64,000 nt of DNA from Platycnemis pennipes (GCA_933228895.1 OW121858.1:32945859-33009858), one strand, 5' to 3'; positions 11,868-23,089 are shown, counted from the first letter of the stretch. Numbers and translations are program-made. The notes: generated from the sequence alone by a model not told the origin.

Positions 11868-12696
11868 AGGGTAGTTTCCTATTATTTTTTTATTGTCTTG
11901 ATCGAAAGTTTATAACCTCTGGAGTACGTGTTTTAAGCCGTTCGATTTTTAAATGACGTTAAGTATTTTTCCTCATTAATTAAAAAGTGAAAAAAATCAA
12001 TGGCGCGAAAACGCGACGGCAAACTATTGCATGCCGGTTAATCCTACGTTTGACGTCAAACTATTTCCTCTACCTGCCACCAGGTGGTGCTGCGGACGCT
12101 TCCAAATAGACGCCGCACTCCGTTAAAGCTTATGAACAAGTATTGGAGGCATATTTATTCCGTTAATTAATTATAATTAACATTTATTTATTTATTTAAC
12201 ATGAATTATGCAGTTGATTCATTTAAAATCAGTCAGTATTCCTTTCACAAGCATATCATGTAGTTCGCCTATCGCCGCACGACCTTCACGCCATGCTTCG
12301 TCGTAGCAGAAGACACAGCGAGCAGGACGTCCTTGAGCCTATAAAATGACTAATAATACCATGTTTAACTGAGAATTCTTTTCCAACATTGATAGTTTTT
12401 ATAGGTTAATACTATTAAATATTCACTAGAGCTGAGGGACCCTGAAATACAACGGTAAGTTCAGGAGACGAATTTTCCTATGCTTCGCAACGTTAACTAC
12501 CTCCCTGTTACGTCAGCAAGAAGGCAGCGCACCCCGCCATTTCAGAGCCTTTTCAAATGGCCTTAAAATTAACATATAATTCTCTAGTAAACTGGGATTT
12601 CTCAATACAAACTTTTTGCGTAAATTAAATACATTTATGGCAGGGCACAAATCGCAATTAATGAAGTCCGTTTTCTTTGATGAAGGAAACTACCCT
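11868..12696 (+). mobile_element. AGGGTAG-family TIR element, copy 1 (829 bp)
   Basis: Termini are AGGGTAGTTTCC and GGAAACTACCCT, perfect inverted repeats. AT flanks both sides (11866-11867 and 12697-12698). The element sits inside Harbinger exon 2: removing it with one AT rebuilds an open frame across codons TTT CAA TTA GTG GCC. It carries, on its minus strand (about 12226-12342), a 39-codon terminal-exon-like reading frame also seen in copies 2, 3 and 5. The AT duplication fits ISL2EU-type elements, but the assignment is tentative because no transposase is present. Confidence 0.85.
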
Positions 12697-13599
12697 ATTA
12701 GTGGCCGCAGACTTAGTAGGAATTAGCCAGTCCACAGTTTCCAGAATTGTGAAAAAAATGTCTACTTGCATTGCAGGATTGTTGACTCGGTATGTCGTCC
12801 TGCCCGACGCAGAAGGTGCACGCGATAACGCTGTGGCCTTTTATGCGAAGGACAGATTTCCAGGGGTGTTGGGCTGGATCGATGGAACTCACATCCCGAT
12901 AATGGGTCCCGGTGGGGAATACGGGGAAGTATTCCGCAACAGAAAAGGAATTTTCTCTTTTAATTGTCAGGTAAGTGGCATGTTGGCGCTGTTTCAATCA
13001 ATTAATGAATTTTCCTCTCTCTGCTTCCGTGATATTTATGTTGTGTACTCTAGAAGGTGTTATCATGCTAAACTGTAATATGCGTTTTTCATGTCCGGGA
13101 TTTAAAGCCAATTACCCCCTCCTAACTGTTGACCTTCTTGCTTATGATGAAGAGAGGGTATTGTTAAAAGTTTTTTTCCCTAACATTCAAATGACATGAG
13201 AGCATTTTTTCTGGCATCAGTATGTAGCTATCCTATTTTTCATTATCTACTGAAGATGATGATTTGCCTTCTTAATCATATCCTCCTTTTGATGGTAACA
13301 CGGTTATATCCTGATGTAAGCGATGTGGAACTGGGTCTGTCTTTCTTATTTGTGTATTCAGTCTTTCGTAGTGACTGAAACCCATCCACAAGCAAATATG
13401 GTCAAGGCAGAGGTGTGTTAATTGCTGTTTGACAATGTTTAAAACCTTAATTGATACTTGTACTGGAAAAGGATGTAGAGGAGATATTTTAAAGTGCTAA
13501 TGGACTCTCCTTTCCAATACTTTTTGGACTTTTCTGTGCCTCAATGATGATTATTAAATTAAACATTGTAACTCTCTAGAAAACATTATTCAAAGGTAC

Positions 13600-14195
13600 A
13601 TTAACCAATATTTTTTTATTGCTGGTTACTATAATCTTCCATTATTGCCCTGACTGATAATAGTAATATTGATCTTCAGAGTTGTGGATCCTTTACCTCA
13701 CAATCGGATGTAATTGTTGATTTTTTACAACTATGCCAACCTACATCAGATTAATAATATCTCCAATGTGAATAATAAGATCTTTGACCTCATATATAGG
13801 TACCAATGTAACTGATATGAAGACTACTGTGTTCAACCCCAATGTTAGGTGTAGATTCTCATTATCCTCCAATTGATATTGAAATTAAAGTGACAAATCT
13901 CTCACCCCTGCTCATTTATGAATACTTCTACTACTTCTTAAAGTGTGATTATGATAATTTTTGTTCCTGTCTTTCTAGTTTTGACTGGAATGTGATATGT
14001 AACTGTGATTTAAACATAGCTTTAAATAATTTCTATGACATTCTCTATCAAGGTATTGATCTATTCACTCCTGTTAAAAAGATTGAGGCAAATAAATTTC
14101 CATGCTGGTTTATCTCTGAACAGAAAAAAATGGTCATAGATAAAAAGAAGGATCACAATAATTTCAAAATATATGTTACCTGGAGACCATCTTGA
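13600..14195 (+). pseudogene. Non-LTR retrotransposon endonuclease fragment
   Basis: Within intron 2 of the Harbinger transposase, broken frames read like the end of an AP-type endonuclease of the jockey/CR1 kind: a GDYNLP-like start (13615 region), then DF-LQLCQPT, a NVNNKIFDLI-like run, then VDSHYPPIDIEI, and a 117-codon open tail (13842-14195) of linker sequence. Frameshifts and stops interrupt it. It is a short piece with no reverse transcriptase part nearby. Confidence 0.55.
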
Positions 14196-14869
14196 ATTCA
14201 AGAACTTAATAACAAAATGCTATTCACTAGCTACTCTAAATTATAATATACACCTGTTCGTTGAGGCTAATTTGCTGCTGAGAGAATTGTTAATTTTTTT
14301 TTCTTTTACAGGCTGTTGTTGGCTCAAATCATGATTTCATGAATTTTGTTACCGGTTGGCCCGGTTCTTCTCATGATAACACAATTTTCTTGAGAAGTGC
14401 TGTGTGTGCCTCATTACAAAGGAGGGAGTTCAATGAGGTTCTACTTGGGGACAGTGGCTATGCTTGCCAGCCCTTTTTAATGACTCCACAGTTGAACCCC
14501 ACCACCGAGGCAGAAAGGAGGTATAACCGGGCCCATATTTCTACAAGAAATATAGTTGAGCGCACATTCGGCATTTGGAAGAAGAGGTTTCCATGTTTGG
14601 TGCGTCGCATGAATTTAAAAATGGAGATAATGACTACGGTTATTACTGCCACTGTAGTGTAACATAATATTGCTCTTAGGGAGGTCAATATTGATGAACA
14701 GGTGCCAGTTATGGGAGAGATGGATGAATTCCATCAGGAAGATGGAGTTCTGGGTGCTGCTGCACGAAGGGCTCTCATTGAAAGACACTTCATGTGAGCA
14801 AATTGTAGATAATTTTTTAAATGTAACATTTCAAATTCCATGGACATGCAAATGATATACATGCACAAT

Positions 14870-15698
14870 AGGGTGGTTTCCTATTATTTTTTTATTGTCT
14901 TGATCGAAAGTTTATAACCTCTGGAGTACGTGTTTTAAGCCGTTCGATTTTTAAATGACGTTAACTATTTTTCCTCATTAATTAAAAAGTGAAAAAAATC
15001 AATGGCGCGAAAACGCGACGGCAAACTATTGCATGCCGGTTAATCCTACGCGTGACGTCAAACTATTTCCTTTACCTGCCACCAGGTGGTGCTGCGGGCG
15101 CTTCCACTGCGGACGCCGCACTCCGTAATGCTTATGAACAAGTATTGGAGGCATATTTATTCCGTTAATTAATTATAATTAACTTTTATTTATTTATTTA
15201 ACATTACTTATGCAGTTGATTCATTTAAAATCAGTTAGTATTCCTTTCACAAGCATATCATGTAGTTCGCCTATCGCCGCACGACCTTCACGCCATGCTT
15301 CGTCGTAGCAGAAGACACAGCGAGTAGGACGTCCTTGAGCCTATAAAATGACTAATAATACCATGTTTAACTGAGAATTCTTTTCCAACATTGATAGTTT
15401 TTACAGGTTAATACTAATAAATATTCACTAGAGCTAAGGGGCCCTGAAATACAACGGTAAGTTCAGGAGACGAATTTTCCTATGCTTCGCAACGTAAACT
15501 ACATACCTGTTACGTCAGCATGAAGGCAGCGCACCCCGCCATTTCAGAGCCTTTTCAAATGGCCTTAAAATTAACATTTAATTCTCTAGTAAACTGGGAT
15601 TTCTCAATACAAAATTTTTGCGTAAATTAAATACATTTATGGCAGGGCACAAATCGCAATTAATGAAGTCTGTTTTCTTTGATGAAGGAAACTACCCT
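14870..15698 (+). mobile_element. AGGGTAG-family TIR element, copy 2 (829 bp)
   Basis: Same length and orientation as copy 1 and about 97% identical by eye. Termini are AGGGTGGTTTCC and GGAAACTACCCT, with AT on both sides (14868-14869, 15699-15700). It lies about 70 bp after the transposase stop, within the Harbinger body. The pre-insertion site would read ACAATTGT, again AATT. Confidence 0.85.
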
Positions 15699-15889
15699 AT
15701 TGTTTTTAAAATGTAGGTCCTGGGTTTCCTATGTAAAGTTATTAAGGTGGTGTCAAGGCACCAACATGACATCATGATAAGGATAACAACTTTAAGGGAG
15801 TTTCAATCCTCACAGTGTTAATGGAGAAAATAAAGTCTTAATTCTCCTACCATTATCATTTTCTTATTTTTTAATAACTTGAATTTGGC

Positions 15890-17400
15890 ATCCTTCCCTT
15901 CCCTTACTCATGGACTACGCCTTGTCATGGTGGGATTGGGGCTTGCGTGTTCCAACGACCCCTAGAGCTGCACTGGCGGGAGCAACTAATATTGCTCCTG
16001 GTAGGGATGCCAGTTAGGTCGAAGGGTAGGAGTATGACGAAAGGTAGTCCACGTACCGTACTCGCAGCGTCTGTTCCTCAGTGAGGTGGCTGCGAGAAGG
16101 TGTCTGACCCTAGTGGGGCGGCCTATCAAGTGATGGTGTCACATTAAAAACACTGTTGAGGCAGGCAATGGGAAACCACGTCAATTAAACTCTACAAAGA
16201 ACACAACAATAGAGAATTGAATCCTGGCAACTACGGGACCCAGGACCAAATTAGTGGGACGGGTGTCGTGCCCAGCAGCAAGGTAAGCAAGTACTCTGCG
16301 GTCGTCTTCTCACGAAATTCCTGCATGAAAAGAAAGCAGCAACGGCCATGAAGTAGAGAGCAACAATGCTATGGATCGGGACATAGAACGTAAGGATGAT
16401 GTTAAAGGCAGGAAAACTAGAAAATGTTAAGCATGATATGGAAGGGGGAAAGATCGATTTGTTGGGATTAAGTGAAGTAAGATGAACCAGGGGGACTTCT
16501 GCAGTGAAAAGTACAGGGTTGTATATGTACAGTGGAGGGAAGAGAGCCAGTGGGGAGTAGCAATTGTATTGAATGCAAGATTAAGGAAAAGGGTACTGAA
16601 TATGGAACAGCTAAGCGATAGAATATTGGTTATTTCAATCAAAGCAATGGCAACGAATAAAGTCATAGTCCAGGTCTACATGCCTACAGGGGGGCATAAA
16701 GAAGGGGAAGTAGACGAAGTACATGAAGAGTTGGAAGAAGTAATTGGGAAAGTTAAGGGCAGGAAGAATAATAGTTATGGGAGATTGGAACACTGTAATA
16801 GGAGAAGGGAGGGGCGGAAGTGAAGTATGGGAGTATTGTCTCGTGTACGAAATGACCTGAGTGAGAGAGTAGTGGAGTTCTGTAGGAGGAATGATTCAGT
16901 GATTACAAACACGTGGTTTAAACCCCACCCTAGGCGTAGGTACTCATGGAAAATATCGGGGGATACTGGAAGGTACCAACTAGACTACATCATGATTAGG
17001 CTAGGATTCAGGAGCAGCGTAAAGAACTCGCGTAGTTTCCCAGGTGCAGATACCAACTCCGACCATAACTTGATGGCGATGACTTGTGAGATGAGACTGA
17101 AAAGGTTGAAATTAGGAAGGAAAATAAAAAAGTGGGATGTAGGAGCACTGATTGGAGGGAAGAGGAGGAAATGTTGTGGAGATTGTGGATAGATGCCTGA
17201 GGGAAGAGGAACAATAGATGAAGGATGGAAAATGATAAAGATGGGCATAAAAGAAGTAGCTGAGAAAACAATTGGAACAGTAGAAACTAGAAGGATGGAG
17301 GGAGGAGAAGAATGGTTAGCTTGGATAGAATGATGGCAGGCAGATGGTATGAGGGGCTGCAGAGGGACATCGTGTGAAATTTAGGGGGTGGGAAGAATCA
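15890..17400 (+). pseudogene. RTE-like LINE, 5' part with endonuclease
   Basis: The leader contains GGCAATGGGAAACCACG, typical of this LINE group. Broken frames then give the endonuclease: IGT-NVR-MLKAGKLENVKHDME, KIDLLGLSEVR, VIVQVYMPTGGH (16660-16695), GDWN-like, VEFCRRNDSVITNTWFK and DTGRYQLDYIMIR, with SDHNLMAM at the catalytic His end (about 17058). A linker with MMAGRWYEGLQRD ends near 17380. Many stops and frameshifts. No reverse transcriptase follows, so the copy is truncated at 3'. It is related to the predicted proteins often named craniofacial development protein 2-like. Confidence 0.75.
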
Positions 17401-17967
17401 CATGACCATTTAAACCTACCTTCACCGGTAGAAAACTAACAATAATAATCCATGCTATTTCGTTTGGGAGTAGTCTTTTGTTACCCTATAAACAACTTAA
17501 GTCTTACGGAATTGACATCTTATAAGAAGTCTAATTTGCTTTGGAGGGCAGGAGTTAAGTTGGGAATAGGTATCATGGAATAGGAATTAGTTTTAAATAA
17601 TTTAAAGGCAACAAATGTACCTGCAATAATAATACTGACACAAACTTGACACATTAATTAAAAGGGCATCATAACCCTCCTGAGATTTGATCCTGGATCG
17701 CACAATACCTCTCATAGATGCACACCAGTACCACGTTATTCATGAGTGAGTAAAGCTATCCATATACTCCCTGAACTCCACTGGTGTCCCCTTGGGATGG
17801 TTGGCAAGACTTTTGCTGAAAGTCCTAGGCACTAGAAAAGTTTACAAGCAGGTAATGGAGGATAGGGTAAATACAGGTAATATCATGCTGTGGGCATTTC
17901 AAGGAAAACAATTGAAATTTAGATAAAATTCTTTAAATTAAAATGTTTATTCTAAACTCGATCCATT

Positions 17968-20005
17968 TCATTGCATTTTTAAATGAAGAATTCTTAGTTT
18001 CCTTTCTTCCACCTCCAGTTTATGGATTTCCTTCAGGTTGGCCATTTTTTCTTTAAATAGTAAGTCTTCATGCTCCATCTTCTTCTGGTGAAGCTCCCGG
18101 GCTTGAGCTATTTCCTCATCACCCTTGCACTGAAGATACTTCCGAACAACCTCTCTAGGGGTGTCCACCTTCTGGCGTTTGTTCCCACTTCCTGCAATCA
18201 AATCATCATATAAGTAGGAATAGCTCTGATGCCAAACAATACCACTTATACGCAAGATATAGGCAACTATGTTGTTGAAAGTGAACTATATCTTTCCCTC
18301 CTCAGTAGCCAAGGATATGTAAACTAAAAAAATCCTGCCATTAAATTATTTAATATTTATCTCAATAAAATGTTTACTTCTATGCTGTTATACTAATGAT
18401 TAAAACCGCAGAGACTTCAATTAAGTAATAACTGCGGCCATTCAGTCAAAACAGGAGTCATTTTCAATATGCATAGATAGGAACAAGGCTGAGCTATACT
18501 CACCAAAGTTCAATAGGGTAGTTTCCTTCATCAAAGAAAACGGACTTCATTAATTGCGATTTGTGCCCTGCCATAAATGTATTTAAGTTACGCAAAAAGT
18601 TTGTATTGAGAAATCCCAGTTTACTAGAGAATTAAATGTTAATTTTAAGGCCATTTGAAAAGGCTCTGAAATGGCGAGGTGCGCTGCCTTCTTGCTGACG
18701 TAACAGGTATATGTAGTTTACGTTGCAAAGCATAGGAAAATTCGTCTCCTGAACTTACCGTTGTATTTCAGGGTCCCTCAGCTCTAGTGAATATTTAATA
18801 GTATTAACCTATAAAAACTATCAATGTTGGAAAAGAATTCTCAATTAAACATGGTATTATTAGTCATTTTATAGGCTCAAGGACGTCCTGCTCGCTGTGT
18901 CTTTTGCTACGACGAAGCATGGCGTGAAGGTCGTGCGGCGATAGGCGAACTACATGATATGCTTGTGAAAGGAATACTGACTGATTTTAAATGAATCAAC
19001 TGCATAAGTCATGTTAAATAAATAAATAAAAGTTAATTATAATTAATTAACGGAATAAATATGCCTCCAATACTTGTTCATAAGCTTTAACGGAGTGCGG
19101 CGTCTATTCGGAAGCGTCCGCAGCACCACCTGGTGGCAGGTAGAGGAAATAGTTCGACGTCACACGTAGGATTAACCGGCATGCAATAGTTTGCCGTCGC
19201 GTTTTCGCGCCATTGATTTTTTTCACTTTTTAATTAATGAGGAAAAATACTTAACGTCATTTAAAAATCGAACGGCTTAAAACACGTACTCCAGAGGTTA
19301 TAAACTTTCGATCAAGACAATAAAAAAATAATAGGAAACTACCCTATTCCCGTGGTGCCACAGAGGGTGTATCTGGGGTTTCGATTATAAACTCCACCTC
19401 CTGCACTTCAGTTGGAACTGCTTCCTGATTTTCTGCAATGGAATTGGAAGGTTGATTACTTATATTAAGTTCACCCGCATACTTCACCAACAAGCCGGAG
19501 TATTGATAAAACCTAAACATATCCAGGATATGCACTCACCCAATTCATTTTGGCCGATGATAATCGGACGCGTTTCGTTCACACTTTCACTTTCACAAGG
19601 TGAGCTCGATGAAGTTGACCCACCAAACCCATCTGAGTCGAATTCACTCGGAATCCTTAAATTTATGTGTGGCATCAAAGTGTCCACCCTGACGAGGAAC
19701 GGATCCACCACTTCTCTGGATGGTCCCCCTCCGCCAGTAGCAAGGCGGTGTTGCCTGGCTGCCGTATTTGCCTTTCTGGCAGAACACTTGATGTTCTCCC
19801 AGGACTTTTTCAGGAGTTGCCATGTGGAGTTCGCCATGACCTTGAACTCTTCCTCAATTTTCATCCACCCTCTAATTTTTTCCTTCGTCGATATTGCGTC
19901 CGTACGCTTATTCTCTACTAGAGCACGGTACTTAACTGTCAGCTCCAGTAAAGTCTCCTTTTCGATCGCTGTTAGGTGAGGCAACCTTTTGCGTTCAACT
20001 TCCAT
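17968..20005 (-). pseudogene. Myb/SANT-like Harbinger partner protein, interrupted
   Basis: Read on the minus strand. Exon 1 is 20005-19540 (an ATG at 20020 is also possible), exon 2 is 19432-19346 continuing after a nested element at 18512-18504, and exon 3 is 18191-17968. All junctions keep frame. Exon 1 has a Myb/SANT-like domain with Trp spacing (IRGWMKIEEEF, then TWQLLKKSWENIK). Exon 3 has a basic KRQKVDTPREVVRKYL stretch and a Glu/Lys-rich helix. Exon 2 is acidic. Known Harbinger elements encode such a protein, which helps the transposase enter the nucleus and bind DNA. Here an 831-bp element splits exon 2 next to the donor, so the copy is broken. A domesticated MSANTD3-type gene is an alternative reading. 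Confidence 0.75.
18515..19345 (-). mobile_element. AGGGTAG-family TIR element, copy 3 (831 bp)
   Basis: Reverse orientation relative to copies 1-2. Termini AGGGTAGTTTCC and GGAAACTACCCT with AT at 18513-18514 and 19346-19347. It lies in exon 2 of the Myb/SANT-like gene: excision with one AT rebuilds CGG GAA TTG AAC TTT G|GTGAGT on the minus strand, an open frame with an intact donor. The plus strand reads a 39-codon terminal-exon-like frame (about 18872-18991) after ATTTTATAG. Confidence 0.85.
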
Positions 20006-20020
20006 CACGAAAAGGGGCAA

Positions 20021-20561
20021 AAAGAATTGATGCGCGAAAAGGAAGCTAGCTAAGTAATAAACGGAATGGAATATCCGGAATGAAGATTATGAAAAAAATT
20101 GAAATAATACGCAAAAAAACTAGGATAAACTAAACAATAACAAAATAAGCGTTTTTCTATCATCTGAAGTGAATAAATAATTGCCTGTGGGATATATTTT
20201 GGAAACCCTTATAACACGACTTCGGAACACCTTCGTACTTAGAAAACATTCCCGCGAGTATATGAGAACGAGCTTCATCTATCGATATCTGACGGATCGA
20301 TAGTGATTGATGAGCGTATCGATTGTACAATCTACCTCCACTACCTCCTCAATCTACCTCCCGGCGTTTACTTTGTGATCTGAGTGTGTTTGAGTGTATC
20401 TACGCGATTTTTCTCTTTTTTATTCCGCTTGGAATTCGATTTTTGGACGTATTGCCTCTGTCAATAGCATCTATAGTCTCATTTTTCCCACGTCCGTCTG
20501 GATTTGGCTCCCGGATTCATTCCAACACGTGACTGGATATCCAGTATACTCAGTGCGATAA
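20021..20561. other. Spacer upstream of the Myb/SANT-like gene
   Basis: AT-rich sequence with ATCGATA-rich stretches (20278-20330) and pyrimidine-rich CTACCTCC repeats. It should hold the promoter of the minus-strand gene and the right Harbinger terminus, but no inverted copy of the left end is visible. No coding sequence is supported. Confidence 0.35.
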
Positions 20562-20563
20562 AT

Positions 20564-21390
20564 AGGGTAGTTTCCTTCATCAAAGAAAGCAGACTTCATT
20601 AATTGCGATTTGTGCCCTGCCATAAATGTATTTCATTTACGCAAAAATTTTGTATTGAGAAAGCCCAGTTTACTAGAGAATTAAATGTTAATTTAAAGGC
20701 CATTTGAAAAGGCTCTGAAATGGCGGGGTGCGCTGCCTTCTTGCTGACGTAACAGGGAGGTAGTTAACGTTGCGAAGCATAGGAAAATTCGTCTCCTGAA
20801 CTTACCATTGTATTTCAGGGCCCCTCAGCTCTAGTGAATATGTATTAGTATTAGCCTGTGAAAACTATCAAAGTTCTAAAAGTCTTCTCAGATAAACATT
20901 GTATTATTAGTCGTTTTATAGACTCCAGGGCATCCTGCTCGTGGTGTCTTCTGCTACGGCGAAGCATGGCGTGAAGGTCGCGCGGCGATGGGCGAACTAC
21001 CCGGTATGCTTGTAGAAGGAATACTAACAGTTTTTAAACGAATCAACTGCATAAATGATATTAATTATATAAATAAAAGTTAATTATAATAAATTAACGA
21101 AATAAATAACCTTTATACTAGATAAAATAAGCTTTAACAGAGTGCAGCGTCTACTTGGAAGCGTCCGCAGCACAACCTGGTGGCTGGTAGAGGAAATGGT
21201 TTGACGTCACACGTAGGATTAACCGGCATGTAATAGTTTGCCGTCGCGTTTTCGTGCCATTGATTTTTTTTCACTTTTTAATTAATGAGGAAAAATACTT
21301 AATGTCATTTAAAAATCGAACGGCTTAAAACACGTACTCCAGAGGTTATAAACTTTCGATCAAGACAAAAAAATAATAGGAAACTATCCT
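20564..21390 (-). mobile_element. AGGGTAG-family TIR element, copy 4 (827 bp)
   Basis: Termini AGGGTAGTTTCC and GGAAACTATCCT (one change), flanked by AT at 20562-20563 and 21391-21392. It is more diverged than copies 1-3. The terminal-exon frame is kept in sequence (VFCYGEAWREGRAAMGEL) but its stop is lost to a TGA-to-CGA change. Confidence 0.8.
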
Positions 21391-21504
21391 ATTCTGGGAA
21401 GACCTTCATAGTTCAAGATATCTTAAAGGAAATATATTAGCAATGGCAGTGCGAGATAGATTTTTCCGCAGAGCAATCAATTCCAAATTATTTGGCAAAC
21501 TCAC

Positions 21505-21569
21505 TTCCAGAACTGCTTGACATCTGATGGGAGCCAGAAACCCCACTCCTCTGGCCAGAACTCCTGAAG
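21505..21569 (-). other. Exon-like segment, duplicate of 21829-21891
   Basis: On the minus strand, TTCTTAACAG| starts and |GTGAGTTTG ends a 65-nt segment whose sequence resembles the 63-nt segment at 21829-21891, including the flanking intron bases (GATAATGTTT and GTGAGT). The best shared frame is Ser/Gly-rich (SGQRSGVSGS). The 2-nt length difference means both copies cannot be used in the same frame. Confidence 0.4.
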
Positions 21570-21828
21570 CTGTTAAGAAACATTATCTACCTTCAATGTT
21601 TTTGAAGTAACAGGCAAAAGTGAAATAAGATTTCCCTTGATCAAAATCACTGAACACATTGTAGACATTAATGCCAAGCACTCACATCATGAGGTCCTCT
21701 CAGCTACGGTGGACCCGTTACCTACCATCTCGCATTCCTGTGGCTGAGGAAGATCATAACAATGCATTCATTAGTACTACAACTCTGCTAAATAATTCAT
21801 GGCATCATATCATTTGGGGCATACTCAC

Positions 21829-21891
21829 ATCCAGAACAGCTTGCTCCTTGAAGGGGGCCAGATGCACCACTCCGTTGCCCAGATACTGATC
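21829..21891 (-). other. Exon-like segment (63 nt)
   Basis: Bounded on the minus strand by TTTGTCAACAG| and |GTGAGTATG. Open in more than one frame; the frame matching its duplicate reads SGQRSGASGP. It may be a linker exon of another minus-strand gene whose remaining parts are not recognisable, or a relic. Confidence 0.4.
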
Positions 21892-22108
21892 CTGTTGACA
21901 AACATTATCCAATATCAATTTATTAAGCTTAGAAGCACTGGCTATGGTGAAAAATGGAAGTATAAGAAGATTATAAGCTAAAGTATCCAAAATGCCATTC
22001 ACTAGACTATATTAATTTGCAGCTAAAATGTTGAGAATTGCCTGAAGGATAGCACAGCATTTGCATTTGTCAGGGTAAAACTCATGCCATACCAAAGGCA
22101 AAACCTAC

Positions 22109-22138
22109 CTTGTGATTCTTCATCCTCAGATGGTTTCT
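22109..22138 (-). other. Short acidic exon-like segment (30 nt)
   Basis: Minus strand: TTTCATTGCAG| then 30 nt encoding KPSEDEESQ in one frame, then |GTAGGTTTTG. The content resembles the acidic exon of the ZAD zinc-finger gene at 33.7 kb. Very short, so weak evidence alone. Confidence 0.3.
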
Positions 22139-22630
22139 CTGCAATGAAATGAAGAAATTATAAAAATAGCTATTTCATTTATGTATATCGAACTTAACAA
22201 AAACATCATTAAGCTAAATATGCCTCCATCATTGGAGAAGACTGGGAGTATACAGAAAGCACAGACCTGGTTCTCTGCGACTGTACACACTTGTGTACTT
22301 CCTCTTCACTACTGTAACAAATTCTATTAGGGGAACGATGCCCCCTGCCATATTTTTTTGTTTTTCTTGGTTTTTATTAAGTTCTCCACGTCAGTCACTT
22401 CGGATCCATTCTTCAGAACATCTCAAGGCATTGCATAGTCCGCTGATAACATGAAATTTGGATGAAATGGCAATATATATAAGGGAATCTTCTAGAAAAA
22501 CTGTTGATGTACACAATGGGAAAAAATACATCATTGCCACTATGCGAACTATTGCATAATTTAGAAAAAAATTATAATTTTTTAGATCCCAATCTATACC
22601 CATCTACAATTAATTACCAATCGCAGTATT

Positions 22631-22733
22631 AAGTACTAGTCATCAGTGTACTACCTACATCATAGTACTGCGTACTCCTGGTGTGGAGGCAGATGTTTGA
22701 ATAATTCATCTCCAATATGCAAATGTGGTTGGT
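22631..22733. repeat. Duplicated ~100-bp segment, copy 1
   Basis: Shares with 22972-23073 the strings CATAGTACTGCGTACTC, TGGTGTGGAG and ATTCATCTCCAATATGCA. The copies differ by a 1-nt indel. Minus-strand reading after TATTGGAG gives a short acidic frame in copy 2 only. Confidence 0.5.
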
Positions 22734-22971
22734 ATCCTTGTTTTAAGCAAACAACTTCACTCTACTGTTTCTGCTGGTTGCAAAACTGCATTCACGACTC
22801 CCTCCGATTCGGATATTTAAACGCATAAAGTAATATAATCTTATAATAAGAAGGTTACCTACATATATAATTTTGCCGATCAATTTATTATATATCTCCC
22901 TAACTTCTCCTTCAATATCACAGAGGCAAAGCCATCTATAAATAATTATAAGTACCAAATACTATACTTAT

Positions 22972-23073
22972 AAGTACCAATCATAGTACTACCAACATCA
23001 TAGTACTGCGTACTCTTGGTGTGGAGTCAGATGTTAGAATAGATTCATCTCCAATATGCAGATGTGGTTTGGG
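22972..23073. repeat. Duplicated ~100-bp segment, copy 2
   Basis: See 22631-22733. The two lie about 340 bp apart in the same orientation, so a local tandem duplication is likely. Confidence 0.5.
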
Positions 23074-23089
23074 TGGGAACACAGGTAGA

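Larger units (their letters stand above)
11098..14797 (+). pseudogene. Harbinger (HARBI1-like) transposase, interrupted
   Basis: Three exons can be read. Exon 1 is 11098-11386, ending YYATG before GTAAGAA. Exon 2 starts at 11856 after CTTTTCCAG, is cut at 11867 by an 829-bp element, and resumes at 12699-12970. Exon 3 is 14312-14797. Phases agree at every junction. Exon 2 has the helix-turn-helix GISQSTVSRIV and the first catalytic Asp in GWIDGTHI. Exon 3 has the second Asp in LLGDSGY and the Glu in NIVERTFGIW, so the DDE residues survive. Two lesions are clear: the nested element inside exon 2, and an in-frame TAA at 14660-14662, after which the frame stays open to a normal-looking C-terminus and TGA at 14795. 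The family cuts and pastes its own DNA at TWA targets in the nucleus. This copy should be inactive. Confidence 0.85.
10924..20563 (+). mobile_element. PIF/Harbinger DNA transposon, nested and disrupted
   Basis: The left end is placed at 10924 because the paralogue fragment stops there after TTA, the usual 3-bp Harbinger target, and the sequence continues GGGTCCGATTCATAGTCGAG with subterminal CTTTAG repeats. Inside are the two proteins typical of the superfamily: a DDE transposase on + (11098-14797) and a Myb/SANT-like protein on - (20005-17968), facing each other. Three 829-831 bp elements, LINE pieces and a 5' RTE-like LINE fragment are nested inside. I could not find a matching right terminal repeat; the coordinate given is only where the next nested repeat begins, so the right end is unresolved or lost. 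Confidence 0.7.

Noticed and set aside
22743..22958. 71-codon minus-strand ORF
   Set aside because: AT-rich, no motif, between duplicated segments.
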